The position numbers and the translations under genes are program-made. From assembly GCA_021798655.1 (NCBI GenBank), contig JAJZFE010000193.1, forward strand, positions 1 to 7,351: a stretch of 7,351 nucleotides of DNA, written 5' to 3'. Shown one piece after another: positions 1 through 6,162 of the stretch. The DNA is from Acidobacteriota bacterium. GTDB lineage: Bacteria; Acidobacteriota; Terriglobia; Terriglobales; Acidobacteriaceae. Numbering within the stretch: the first letter of the stretch is position 1; each line of letters opens with the position of its first letter. The notes under the pieces were generated by a model. That model did not search any database, was not told the DNA's origin, and saw only the letters and a program-made list of their open reading frames with translations.

Positions 1-1
1 T

Positions 2-655
2 GAGGTGGCGGACGCTTGTGCGCGCGCGGGCCGCAGCCCGTCGTCGGTGGCGCTGATGGCGGTGAGCAAGGTGCATCCGGCGGAGGCGCTGCTGGAGGCC
101 TATGCGGCAGGGCAGCGGCTGTTTGGTGAGAATCGCGTGCAGGAGGCGCAGGGCAAGGCTCCGCTGGTGCGCGGGATGGAGGGCCTGGAGCTGCACCTGA
201 TCGGGCCGCTGCAGAACAACAAGACGAACAAGGCGGCGGAGATCTTTGATGCCGTGGACACGCTGGACAACGCGAAGACGGCCGGGCGGCTGAACGCGGC
301 GGCGGCGGCGCTGGGCAGGACGCTGCGCGTGCTGGTGGAGGTGAAGCTGTCGCACGAGGAGAGCAAGCATGGGCTTGCGCCGGAGGCGTTGCCGGGGCTG
401 CTGGCGGAGCTGGCGGGGCTGGGGAACCTGCAGGTGTGCGGGCTGATGACGGTGCCGCCGTGGAGCGAAGATGCCGAGACGGCGCGGCCGTACTTCCAGG
501 CGCTGCGGCGGCTGCGCGAGGAGAACGCGGCGGCGCATCCGGGGCTGGTGGAGCTTTCGATGGGGATGAGCGGGGACTTTGCGGTGGCGATTGAGGAAGG
601 GTCGACGTGCGTGCGCGTGGGGACGGCGATCTTTGGCAAGCGCGTGGCGGAGTGA
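2..655 (+). CDS. yggS: YggS/PLPBP family pyridoxal phosphate homeostasis protein, 5' partial
   Basis: Cytosolic PLP-binding protein of the YggS/PROSC (PLPBP) family, a fold-type III PLP barrel without known catalytic activity that buffers PLP and affects amino-acid and vitamin B6 homeostasis. Residues are counted from the GTG at position 5. The PLP-lysine motif AVSKVHP is at 19-25 (K22), followed by FGENRVQEA (40-48), the HLIGPLQNNK block (64-73), the CGLMTVPPW strand (145-153), and the C-terminal phosphate-binding stretch with SMGMSGD (185-191) and RVGTAIFG (204-211). The frame is open to the left edge. Family members normally have about 15-20 more residues before the ACARAGR segment, so the GTG is probably internal and the true start lies outside the window. 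It ends at TGA 653-655. The next gene is convergent, with repeats between. The family call is secure; the start is not visible. Confidence 0.95.
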   Translation, partial: EVADACARAGRSPSSVALMAVSKVHPAEALLEAYAAGQRLFGENRVQEAQGKAPLVRGMEGLELHLIGPLQNNKTNKAAEIFDAVDTLDNAKTAGRLNAAAAALGRTLRVLVEVKLSHEESKHGLAPEALPGLLAELAGLGNLQVCGLMTVPPWSEDAETARPYFQALRRLREENAAAHPGLVELSMGMSGDFAVAIEEGSTCVRVGTAIFGKRVAE

Positions 656-682
656 AGGGGCTGGTGTTCATGGTGGCTCGGG

Positions 683-773
683 CGAGATGCGGGGGTTTCT
701 GCACCCCAGCGAGCCAGAGACGCTCGCCGGGGACCCCGCTCTCCGCTACGCTTCGCTCCGGTCGAAATGACAG
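683..773. repeat. 91-bp interspersed repeat, copy A
   Basis: This matches 1165-1255 in the same orientation over 91 bases with three differences (positions 686, 758 and 766). It can fold into two hairpins: GGGGT/ACCCC (692-696 with 703-707) and GCGAGC/GCTCGC (709-714 with 722-727). It begins and ends with CGARATG (683-689 and 763-769). It lies in the space between yggS and a convergent small gene, the usual place for REP-like elements. Its reverse strand begins TGTCATTTCGACCG, which I recognise as a repeat theme often mis-annotated as short ORFs in Acidobacteria and some other phyla. Confidence 0.85.
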
Positions 774-789
774 GGGAGATGGTGAGGGG

Positions 790-828
790 GAGATGCAGAT
801 TCCTCCGCTGCGCTGCGGAATGACAAAG
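790..828. repeat. Short REP-like palindromic element related to the 91-bp repeats
   Basis: It opens with GAGATGCAG and closes with GGAATGACAAAG, like the ends of the 91-bp repeats (RATGC at the start, RATGACA at the end), but the interior is shorter and different. The core TCCGC-TGCGCT-GCGGA (804-819) forms a small stem-loop. It looks like another subtype of the same interspersed family, placed 16 bases after copy A. This is based on shared ends only, so the relationship is an inference. Confidence 0.55.
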
Positions 829-857
829 CGAAGGTTGGGGTGGCAACGGTAAAGGCT

Positions 858-1079
858 TCAGTCGCGGGGGGCGTTGTTGTCGAACATGAGCAGGGCGATG
901 AGGATGATGACGGCGGCGAAGCCCCCGGCGAAGAGGCCGGCGGTGTGTGCGGCGAGCGTGACCTCCGGCCCGTAGCCAGGAGTGCGGACGTGGGCGTGTT
1001 CCAGGATGATGTGCTCTGCCATCCAGCCGACGACGAGGAAGACGACCAGAGAGACGACGGCGCGGAGTGCGATCTTCAT
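858..1079 (-). CDS. Small two-helix membrane protein, unknown function
   Basis: A 73-residue protein that I do not recognise. The first hydrophobic helix is at about residues 4-20 (ALRAVVSLVVFLVVGW). A short polar loop with several His and Glu (HIILEHAHVRTPGYGPE) follows, then a second helix at about 45-66 rich in Ala, Gly, Ile and Leu, and a polar tail ending NNAPRD. Lys3 and Arg6 precede the first helix. The ATG at 1077-1079 was chosen over a TTG two codons upstream; neither has a clear Shine-Dalgarno sequence. GC-rich third positions match the neighbouring genes, which supports real coding. It lies between the two 91-bp repeats and shares the GH28 gene's strand, about 205 bases downstream. 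Function cannot be inferred; a small inner-membrane protein is the safe description. Confidence 0.6.
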   Translation of the reverse strand: MKIALRAVVSLVVFLVVGWMAEHIILEHAHVRTPGYGPEVTLAAHTAGLFAGGFAAVIILIALLMFDNNAPRD

Positions 1080-1164
1080 AGGCAATCAGAGTAACGCGTT
1101 TCCACGCCGTCGGCGGCGCTGTTGCTGGAGCAGACCCGCTGAAGCTGCAGGATACGTACGGGTT

Positions 1165-1255
1165 CGAAATGCGGGGGTTTCTGCACCCCAGCGAGCCAGA
1201 GACGCTCGCCGGGGACCCCGCTCTCCGCTACGCTTCGCTTCGGTCGAGATGACAG
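1165..1255. repeat. 91-bp interspersed repeat, copy B
   Basis: Same orientation as copy A, with 88 of 91 bases identical. It starts with CGAAATG (1165-1171) and ends with CGAGATG plus ACAG; the A/G variants at the two ends are swapped relative to copy A. The two hairpins of copy A are conserved. It lies about 30 bases past the stop of the GH28 gene and 85 bases before the start of the small membrane gene, both on the minus strand. Transcripts of GH28 that read through would therefore carry the hairpins near their 3' end. A role in termination or mRNA stability is possible but not shown. Confidence 0.85.
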
Positions 1256-1284
1256 CTTGGTCGGTGTTGTAGCCGGTGGGTTGG

Positions 1285-2550
1285 CTACTTTTGGGTGACG
1301 TTGGCGGTGGGTGAGATGGTGATGGCTTCGCCGGTGGTGGCGGTGACTTTGACGTTGTTGAGGATGACGTCGGCGTAGGCGATCTTCATGCCGGTGTTGG
1401 CCTGGATGTCGACGTTGGTGAGGATGATGTCCTTGACGCGGGACTCGGGCAGGCCGACGATGACGCCGGCGGAGGCGCTGCCGGTGGCCTTGACGTTGTC
1501 GATGCGGATGTTGTGGAAGAAGGGCGTGAGGCGGCCGATGGGGGCGGCGGCGACGTCGCCTTCGGGATAGACCTTGGGGTAGTACTCGGAGATGAGGATG
1601 GCGGTGTGGACGTTGACCATGTCGATGTCTTTGAAGGTGATGTTGGAGACGTCGTGGCCGCGGTCGCGGTTGGCCTTGATGCGGATGCCCTGGTCGGTGC
1701 CGCTGAAGTGGATGCGTTCGGCGTGGATGTTGTAGGCGCCGCCGGAGAGCTCAGACCCGATGGAGAGGCCGTGGCCGGCGGCGAAGGTGCAGTCGGTGAT
1801 GGTGATGTCGTGGGAGGGCGCGTCGGGGCCGGGCGAGTCGATGGCGCCGGACTTGATGGCGATGTTGTCGTCGCCTTCGGCCTCGTAGAGATGGTCGATG
1901 GTGATGTTGGAGCTGCTGAAGGGGTCGAGGCCGTCGGTGTTGGGCGACTTGGGCGCGAGGACGCGGTCGTAGGAGAAGTGGAGATCGTCGGAGTAGTAGG
2001 GGACGATCTGCCAGAAGCCGGAGTTCTGGACGGTGATGTGGGTGACGGTGATGTGGTGGGAGTGGTCGAGGAGCAGACCCATGGGGCGGGGGTGGTCGGT
2101 GCCGAGCACGCCGGAGTCCTTGACGCCGCGGACGTACTCCCACCAGAGGTGGCCGTTGCCGTCGATGATGCCGCCGCCGGTGAGGGTGACGTTGGTGGCG
2201 TTGGCGGTGCGGACGAGCGGGGCGACGGTCTGCTTGCCGGCGAAGGTGTAGGGGGCGAAGTCGGCGCGGTCGGGGGAGCCGAGCAGCGTGGCGCCGGATT
2301 CGAGGTCGAAGGTGAGGTTGGACTTCAGCTCAATGGGGCCGGTGACGTAGGTCCCGGCCGGGACCTTGACGGTGCCGGCAGCGGCAGCCGATGCGCCGGC
2401 GCAGGCGTCGATGGCCTTCTGGAGGGCGGCGGTGTCTTTGGTGGTGCCGTCGCCCTTGGCGCCGAAGTGGCGGACATCGCAGGTTTTGGCGGCGTGGAGC
2501 TGCGGGGCAAGAGCGGCGGCGGCGATGAGTGCCAGAGCGGCGAGGCGCAT
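1285..2550 (-). CDS. Secreted glycoside hydrolase family 28 (polygalacturonase-like)
   Basis: A 421-residue right-handed beta-helix enzyme of GH28, predicted to hydrolyse alpha-1,4-galacturonosyl links in pectin by inversion. The N-terminus is a signal peptide (MRLAALALIAAAALAPQLHA, cleavage near 20-21), so it acts outside the cytoplasm. The pectate-lyase-3-like opening DVRHFGAKGDGTTKDT (25-40) is typical. All GH28 active-site blocks are present: NTDGLD (204-209), EGDDNIAIKSG (225-235), GHGLSIGS (259-266) and GIRIKANRDRG (288-298). That gives the three catalytic Asp (206, 227, 228), His260 and the Arg290/Lys292 substrate-binding pair. GGAAGGAA lies 10 bases before the ATG. No sugar transporter, regulator or other pectinase is adjacent. 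Exo- versus endo-action, or rhamnogalacturonan as substrate, cannot be settled from these motifs. The third-position G/C bias fits a resident gene. Confidence 0.95.
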   Translation of the reverse strand: MRLAALALIAAAALAPQLHAAKTCDVRHFGAKGDGTTKDTAALQKAIDACAGASAAAAGTVKVPAGTYVTGPIELKSNLTFDLESGATLLGSPDRADFAPYTFAGKQTVAPLVRTANATNVTLTGGGIIDGNGHLWWEYVRGVKDSGVLGTDHPRPMGLLLDHSHHITVTHITVQNSGFWQIVPYYSDDLHFSYDRVLAPKSPNTDGLDPFSSSNITIDHLYEAEGDDNIAIKSGAIDSPGPDAPSHDITITDCTFAAGHGLSIGSELSGGAYNIHAERIHFSGTDQGIRIKANRDRGHDVSNITFKDIDMVNVHTAILISEYYPKVYPEGDVAAAPIGRLTPFFHNIRIDNVKATGSASAGVIVGLPESRVKDIILTNVDIQANTGMKIAYADVILNNVKVTATTGEAITISPTANVTQK

Positions 2551-2560
2551 GGTGGGGTGG

Positions 2561-2568
2561 TTCCTTCC
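2561..2568 (-). promoter_or_regulatory. Ribosome binding site of the GH28 gene
   Basis: On the minus strand this reads GGAAGGAA, a purine-rich Shine-Dalgarno-like sequence ending 10 bases before the ATG at 2548-2550. It supports that start, which also begins a clean signal peptide. The rest of the gap up to 2658 shows no convincing -35/-10 pair. Confidence 0.6.
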
Positions 2569-2658
2569 GTGTCGGGGTAAGCTGTCTGACCGACTCGGGA
2601 GCTATCTTACATGCGAGGAGGGAGGTTTGGCGCGGGCGGGGGTGTGGGCGGGTGCGGG

Positions 2659-3048
2659 CTACTTCCAGATCACCGGTGCGGCGTAGAGCGGGATGTCGGC
2701 GTCGGCGGTGAGAATCGTGAGACGGTCTTCGAGAGCCTGCGCGATGATCATGCGATCAAAGGGGTCACCGTGGTGGTGCGGCAGGGTCTCCGTGCGGAGG
2801 ATGTGGGCGCGGGTGATGGGGAGAATTGCAATGCCGAGGCGATCGACCTGCTCATAAAACGAGAGGATCGTGCTGTTTGGAACGATCAGTTTGCCTTTGG
2901 CGATCTTGATGGAGAGTTCCCAGAGCGAAGCCGTGCTGACGAACAGTTCGTGGCCCGTGTCATCAAGAAGACGCTCCACCCGTCTTGTGAGGCGGCTGCG
3001 GTTGGTGATGTACCAGTACAGCACGTTCGAGTCGAGCAGATATCTCAA
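2659..3048 (-). CDS. vapC: VapC-type PIN-domain ribonuclease toxin
   Basis: A 129-residue PIN-domain protein, the usual length of type II VapC toxins, which are Mg-dependent RNases that cleave tRNA or rRNA when freed from their antitoxin. Acidic active-site residues are in the expected order: Asp6 in LLDSNVL, Glu44 in SLWELSIK, Asp95/Asp98 in HGDPFDRMIIAQA, and Asp116/Asp118 in TADADIP. The HxDPFDR block is typical of the Sll0205-like VapC subgroup. The start is TTG (3046-3048), overlapping the antitoxin stop as TTGA; the MRYLLDSN N-terminus fits PIN proteins exactly, and translational coupling to the antitoxin is likely. Third codon positions are less GC-rich than in GH28 or GT2, consistent with acquisition by transfer. 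Target RNA unknown. Confidence 0.92.
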   Translation of the reverse strand: MRYLLDSNVLYWYITNRSRLTRRVERLLDDTGHELFVSTASLWELSIKIAKGKLIVPNSTILSFYEQVDRLGIAILPITRAHILRTETLPHHHGDPFDRMIIAQALEDRLTILTADADIPLYAAPVIWK

Positions 3049-3347
3049 GCGTGCTCCGGCGGGAAGATGGGTCCGTTCACCATCTCGCCTTCAATTTCTT
3101 TGTCGAGGGCCTTCCACGCTTCATCGGACATGACGGGGACGAGGCCTTCCCACGCGCCGGCGAGGTGGGCGCGGCTGGCGGGCTTCTCCTGTACGGAGTC
3201 GGCTACCGAGCCCGAGGCGTTTAGTTTGGGCGAGGCGTAGATTTGGGCGCAGGCATCCGGCGTGTCGATCTCAATGAGCTCGCCGCGGGAGGCGGCGGCG
3301 ATGAGGTCGGCGAGATGGGCCTCAGCGTACTCGACGTTGACCTTCAT
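3045..3347 (-). CDS. vapB: Phd/YefM-like antitoxin partner of VapC
   Basis: A 100-residue protein directly upstream of, and overlapping, the VapC-like toxin. The N-terminal third (KVNVEYAEAHLADLIAAASRGELIEI, about 2-27) has the Phd/YefM pattern: a beta strand, a helix with the AxxHLxxLI signature, then SRGELIEI in place of the usual GExxxI strand. This part would dimerise and bind the operator for autoregulation. The longer acidic tail (ASRAHLAGAWEGLVPVMSDEAWKALDKEIEGEM) would be the toxin-wrapping part; WEGLVPVMSDEAWKALD resembles the tails of antitoxins paired with PIN toxins. The ATG at 3345-3347 was chosen because it begins the conserved fold; the frame stays open upstream without plausible coding. 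No strong Shine-Dalgarno sequence. It lies 57 bases downstream of the GT2 stop. The name vapB is by partnership, not sequence class. Confidence 0.85.
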   Translation of the reverse strand: MKVNVEYAEAHLADLIAAASRGELIEIDTPDACAQIYASPKLNASGSVADSVQEKPASRAHLAGAWEGLVPVMSDEAWKALDKEIEGEMVNGPIFPPEHA

Positions 3348-3403
3348 GGAATCAGGGTACGGCGGCGGCGGGGTCGGGTCAATGACTTCTTGAGTGCCAG
3401 GCG

Positions 3404-4945
3404 CTAGATGCCGACGGGGTAGGGTTTTTCGTGCAGCTCTTCGCCCTGCGAGCCGCGGCGTTCGAAGAGGCCCTGGAAGATGCTGAGAATGCCCGTGTAC
3501 CAGTAGCCCAGCACGAAGAGCAGCAGGAACGGGACTGTGAAGTAGTTCTCCGTGGAGATGGCGTACCAGACCGTCGCGGCGAAGTAGGTGCCGATGGCCA
3601 GCTCGATCCACGGGATGATGCCGAGACGCTTGCGGTACTTCCTGGCCTGCGAGCGTTCGCCCTTCTTCTGCACGGCGTACTTGGGCGTGCGCGCGAAGGC
3701 GGTCTGGTGGCCGACCAGCGCCTCCAGCACGGCCTTGGTGTTGGTGATCGTCAGGCCGACGCCGAGCGCCATCAGGAACGGGACGTAGAGAAACGTCTTG
3801 TACCAGGTTTTGGGGTGCAGCTCTTTCTGGCTGACCAGGTAGAACGTCGACACCGACATGGTGGAGGCCATGAAGAGCGGCAGGTCGATGAGCAGCATCT
3901 GGATGGGGCCCTGCCAGCTGCGAATAATCATGGCCGGCATCAGCAGCACGCTGAGCACGATCATGAGCGGGTAGCTGATGTTGGCGGTGAGGTGGTACCA
4001 GGCTTCGAGCTTCTGGTGGCCGGAGATGTCCGAACGGAGGATGCCGGGGAGGGATTTTTTGCCGACCTGGATGAGGCCCTTGGCCCAGCGCGCCTGCTGG
4101 GTCTTGAAGGCGGTCATCTCAATGGGCAGCTCGGCGGGGCACTCGACGTCCTGGAGGTACTTGAACTTCCAGCCTTTCAGCTGTGCGCGGTAGCTGAGGT
4201 CGGTGTCCTCGGTGAGGGTGTCATGCTCCCATCCGCCGGCCTCGTCGATGGCCTGCCGCCGCCACATGCCGGCGGTGCCGTTGAAGTTGAAGAAGACGCC
4301 GGCGCGGCTGCGGCCGCCGTGCTCCAGCACGAAGTGGCCGTCGAGCAGGATGGCTTCGACCTGGGTGAGGAAGCTGTAGTTGCGGTTGAGGTGCGTCCAG
4401 CGGGTCTGCACCATGCCGACCTTGTCTTCAGCAAAGTGGTGGACGACCTTGCGCAGCCAGTCGGGCGGGGGCACGAAGTCGGCGTCGAAGATGGCGACGA
4501 GTTCGCCCTTGGCGGTCTTGAGGCCCTCTTCGAGCGCGCCGGCCTTGTAGCCGTAGCGGTTGGTGCGGTGCAGGTAGTGCACGGGCTGCGGAGGGAGGCC
4601 CTGGGTGCCGGCGGAGCCTGGCATTCCAGTAGCATAACGCGCGACCATCGCGCTGGCGACCTCGACGGTCTCGTCGGTGGAGTCGTCGAGGAGCTGAATC
4701 TCGAAGCGGTCGCGGGGATAGTCGAGGCGGCAGCAGGCGGCGAGCAGGCGGTCGATGACGAACTGCTCGTTGAAGATGGGCAGCTGGATGGTGACGAAGG
4801 GGAGGTCCTCTTCGGCGAAGCGCGCGGGCGGCTGGCTGGATTTGGCCTCGTTGCGCCGGTTGCGGTAGTAGAGCCAGACGAGCTGATAGCGATGGATGCC
4901 GTAGAAGGCAAGGATGATCATCACGATGAAGTACGGGATGAGCAT
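3404..4945 (-). CDS. Membrane GT2 glycosyltransferase, cellulose/mannan synthase-like
   Basis: An inner-membrane processive-type family 2 glycosyltransferase, 513 residues from the first ATG. A membrane helix (about 3-17) precedes the cytoplasmic catalytic domain. That domain contains [10 protein letters not shown] (51-60), the nucleotide-binding LLDDSTDET (85-93), the metal-binding DAD (154-156), [10 protein letters not shown] (221-230), catalytic-base TED (245-247) and QQARW (283-287, the Q/RxxRW motif of processive synthases). About five further hydrophobic helices follow (near 321-341, 349-372, 384-402, 446-463 and 468-490), then a short polar tail. The pattern fits bacterial CslA/cellulose-synthase-like enzymes that polymerise and export a beta-linked polysaccharide. 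The product cannot be named: there is no PilZ domain, BcsB or exporter partner nearby. The ATG has no Shine-Dalgarno sequence, and the frame continues 43 codons upstream with coding bias (see 4946-5074), so the real protein may be 556 residues. Confidence 0.93.
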   Translation of the reverse strand: MLIPYFIVMIILAFYGIHRYQLVWLYYRNRRNEAKSSQPPARFAEEDLPFVTIQLPIFNEQFVIDRLLAACCRLDYPRDRFEIQLLDDSTDETVEVASAMVARYATGMPGSAGTQGLPPQPVHYLHRTNRYGYKAGALEEGLKTAKGELVAIFDADFVPPPDWLRKVVHHFAEDKVGMVQTRWTHLNRNYSFLTQVEAILLDGHFVLEHGGRSRAGVFFNFNGTAGMWRRQAIDEAGGWEHDTLTEDTDLSYRAQLKGWKFKYLQDVECPAELPIEMTAFKTQQARWAKGLIQVGKKSLPGILRSDISGHQKLEAWYHLTANISYPLMIVLSVLLMPAMIIRSWQGPIQMLLIDLPLFMASTMSVSTFYLVSQKELHPKTWYKTFLYVPFLMALGVGLTITNTKAVLEALVGHQTAFARTPKYAVQKKGERSQARKYRKRLGIIPWIELAIGTYFAATVWYAISTENYFTVPFLLLFVLGYWYTGILSIFQGLFERRGSQGEELHEKPYPVGI

Positions 4946-5074
4946 GGAGACGTCGAAGACGTTCCAGCGATAGACGCCGCGGAAGGTGTGGTCGGCGTAG
5001 TGCGTCTTCCAGTAGTGGCCCAGCCCGTGCTGCGAGACGAGGAAGAACGCGAGCGCATTGAGTTGGCTGATCAG
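4946..5074 (-). other. Probable N-terminal coding extension of the GT2 gene from a CTG start
   Basis: This is in frame with the GT2 gene and free of stops, but holds no ATG, GTG or TTG. Translated from the CTG at 5072-5074 it adds 43 residues: a mildly hydrophobic LNALAFFLVSQHGLG segment, then FRGVYRWNVFDVS leading straight into [10 protein letters not shown]. All but two of the 43 codons end in G or C, as in the gene body. The in-frame codons just upstream of the CTG (for example CAA, TAT, CGT, CGT, ACA, CCA) lose this bias, and the frame closes at TAA 5111-5113. A GGAG lies 7 bases before the CTG. Alternatives are a sequencing or frameshift error hiding a normal start, or true initiation at 4945. 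Confidence 0.55.
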
Positions 5075-5081
5075 GCGGAGG

Positions 5082-5087
5082 CTCCGT
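5082..5087 (-). promoter_or_regulatory. Candidate Shine-Dalgarno sequence for the CTG start of the GT2 gene
   Basis: The minus strand reads ACGGAG here, with GGAG (5082-5085) 7 bases from the CTG at 5074, which is near-ideal spacing. No comparable site precedes the ATG at 4945. A TAAAAT that could serve as a -10 box lies at 5111-5116 on the minus strand, but no -35 match is visible at the right distance. Confidence 0.4.
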
Positions 5088-5170
5088 GGGTGTGTACGAC
5101 GATAGGTTTGATTTTACGCGATTGGCGCGGGAGCGGGCGTGGTGCTACGACTCCGCGCTGGGGCTCGGTG

Positions 5171-6109
5171 TTAAGGCTCGGCGAAGTAGCCGCTGCGGAC
5201 GCTGATCTGCGTGCGTTGGCCGGGCGTGTCGAGATGGACGGTGTGGAAGCTGCCGTCGAGCTTGAGCGTCTGGGGGCGGTAGACGAGGGTGTAGCGGTCG
5301 CGGAGGTCGCGGTTGATCTGGAGGATGGAGTCGGCGACGCTGTGGGTGGCGGCCTGGGCGTAGAAGACGCGGCCGCCGGTGCGGTCGGCGAGCTGGCGCA
5401 GCGCGGTCTGGCCGGCGTCGAAGTGGGCTTTGTCGTCGAGCAGGAAGGGGTAGATGGGGGTCTGGCGCGCGGCGCAGATGTCGATGACGTCCTGCGGGCG
5501 GGCGTGGCTCCAGTTGTCGACACCGTCGGTGAAGAGGAGGATGGCGTTGGCGGAGACCTCGGCGCCGGGGGCCTGCGCGGGGATGTGGTCGCGGCAGACG
5601 CGGTAGAGCGTGTCCCAGATGGCGGTGCCGCCGAGGCGCGTGCCGTTGCGGTCGGTGACGTGCGCGGCGGCGTTGAGGAGCGTGGCGGCGTTGCTGGTCC
5701 AGTCCTGCTGAATCTGCGTTTCGAAGTCGAAGCGGACGACCATGGCCTGGTCGGCGGCGGACTGGATGACGGTGCTGGCGAGCTGGCGGGCGATGAGGCG
5801 CGGCAGCAGCACGTCCTGCATGGAGGCGCTCTCGTCGAAGACGATGGCGACGCGGAGCGGGAGATTTTGATTATGGGTGAAGCGCGTGATTCGGGCGGGC
5901 GGCTTGCCGTTGTCGCGAAGCCGGAGGTCGGCGGCGGTGAGGTCGCTGAGCGTGCGGCCGGAGGCGTCCTCGGCGTGGAAGCTGAGGGCGACCTCTTCGG
6001 TGTTGAGCTTGAGGACGTAAGGCTGCTGGGCGGCAAGTGACAAGAAGCAGAGCATCGTCAGGATGGCCGGCAGCGTTGCTTGGATAAGGCGTGGTCGAAT
6101 GAAATTCAT
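5171..6109 (-). CDS. Secreted VWA-domain protein of the Acidobacterial VWFA-related type
   Basis: A 312-residue protein. The N-terminal hydrophobic segment (about 9-27, ATLPAILTMLCFLSLAA) is a signal peptide or anchor, so the rest is probably periplasmic or surface-exposed. A short beta-rich region follows (VLKLNTEEVALSFHAEDASG, then DLTAADLRLRDNGKP), as in the Acidobacterial VWFA-related family (TIGR03436 type). The von Willebrand A domain spans about 86-260 and has an intact MIDAS metal site: FDESASM (91-97, DxSxS), GGTAIWDTL (160-168, with Thr162) and LFTDGVDNW (192-200, with Asp195). The tail DRYTLVYRPQ...VRSGYFA is also typical of this family. The role is unknown; metal-dependent protein binding is the usual inference. 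The ATG at 6107-6109 begins the signal peptide; the longer open frame upstream is not coding-like. It is followed by the GT2 gene on the same strand after roughly 100-225 bases, depending on the GT2 start. Confidence 0.88.
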   Translation of the reverse strand: MNFIRPRLIQATLPAILTMLCFLSLAAQQPYVLKLNTEEVALSFHAEDASGRTLSDLTAADLRLRDNGKPPARITRFTHNQNLPLRVAIVFDESASMQDVLLPRLIARQLASTVIQSAADQAMVVRFDFETQIQQDWTSNAATLLNAAAHVTDRNGTRLGGTAIWDTLYRVCRDHIPAQAPGAEVSANAILLFTDGVDNWSHARPQDVIDICAARQTPIYPFLLDDKAHFDAGQTALRQLADRTGGRVFYAQAATHSVADSILQINRDLRDRYTLVYRPQTLKLDGSFHTVHLDTPGQRTQISVRSGYFAEP

Positions 6110-6162
6110 AGTTACTGCTTGATTTAGACGCAAGGCGCTGCTCTTCGCAGTATGCTTAGCTG

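Noticed and set aside
100..846. A 248-codon minus-strand frame across yggS and the repeat region
   Set aside because: It is antisense to yggS, and its N-terminal part is a translation of the interspersed repeats (CHSAAQRR, VISTGAKRSGE), a common source of false ORFs.
683..1255. The repeat pair as terminal repeats of an insertion sequence or composite transposon
   Set aside because: There is no transposase between them, the enclosed ORF is a small membrane protein, and the repeats are direct with internal hairpins, which fits a REP-like family better.
1513..2580. A 355-codon plus-strand frame opposite the GH28 gene
   Set aside because: The product is a monotonous Gly/Val/Asp repeat-like mirror of GH28 codon bias; the sense strand carries every GH28 catalytic motif and a signal peptide.
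2604..2609. TAAGAT as a -10 box for the GH28 gene on the minus strand
   Set aside because: No -35-like hexamer at suitable distance; a lone AT-rich hexamer is not enough.
3431..6040. An 869-codon open frame on the plus strand spanning the GT2 and VWA genes
   Set aside because: It lies antisense to two well-supported genes and encodes a low-complexity Val/Gly/Glu/Asp/Ala-rich product with no recognisable motif. Long antisense open frames are expected when the real genes are strongly GC3-biased.
6119..6156. Possible plus-strand promoter (TTGATT at 6119, TATGCT at 6151) for the ORF/RHH pair
   Set aside because: The spacing between the boxes is 26 bases, far from the usual 16-18, and no better pair fits.
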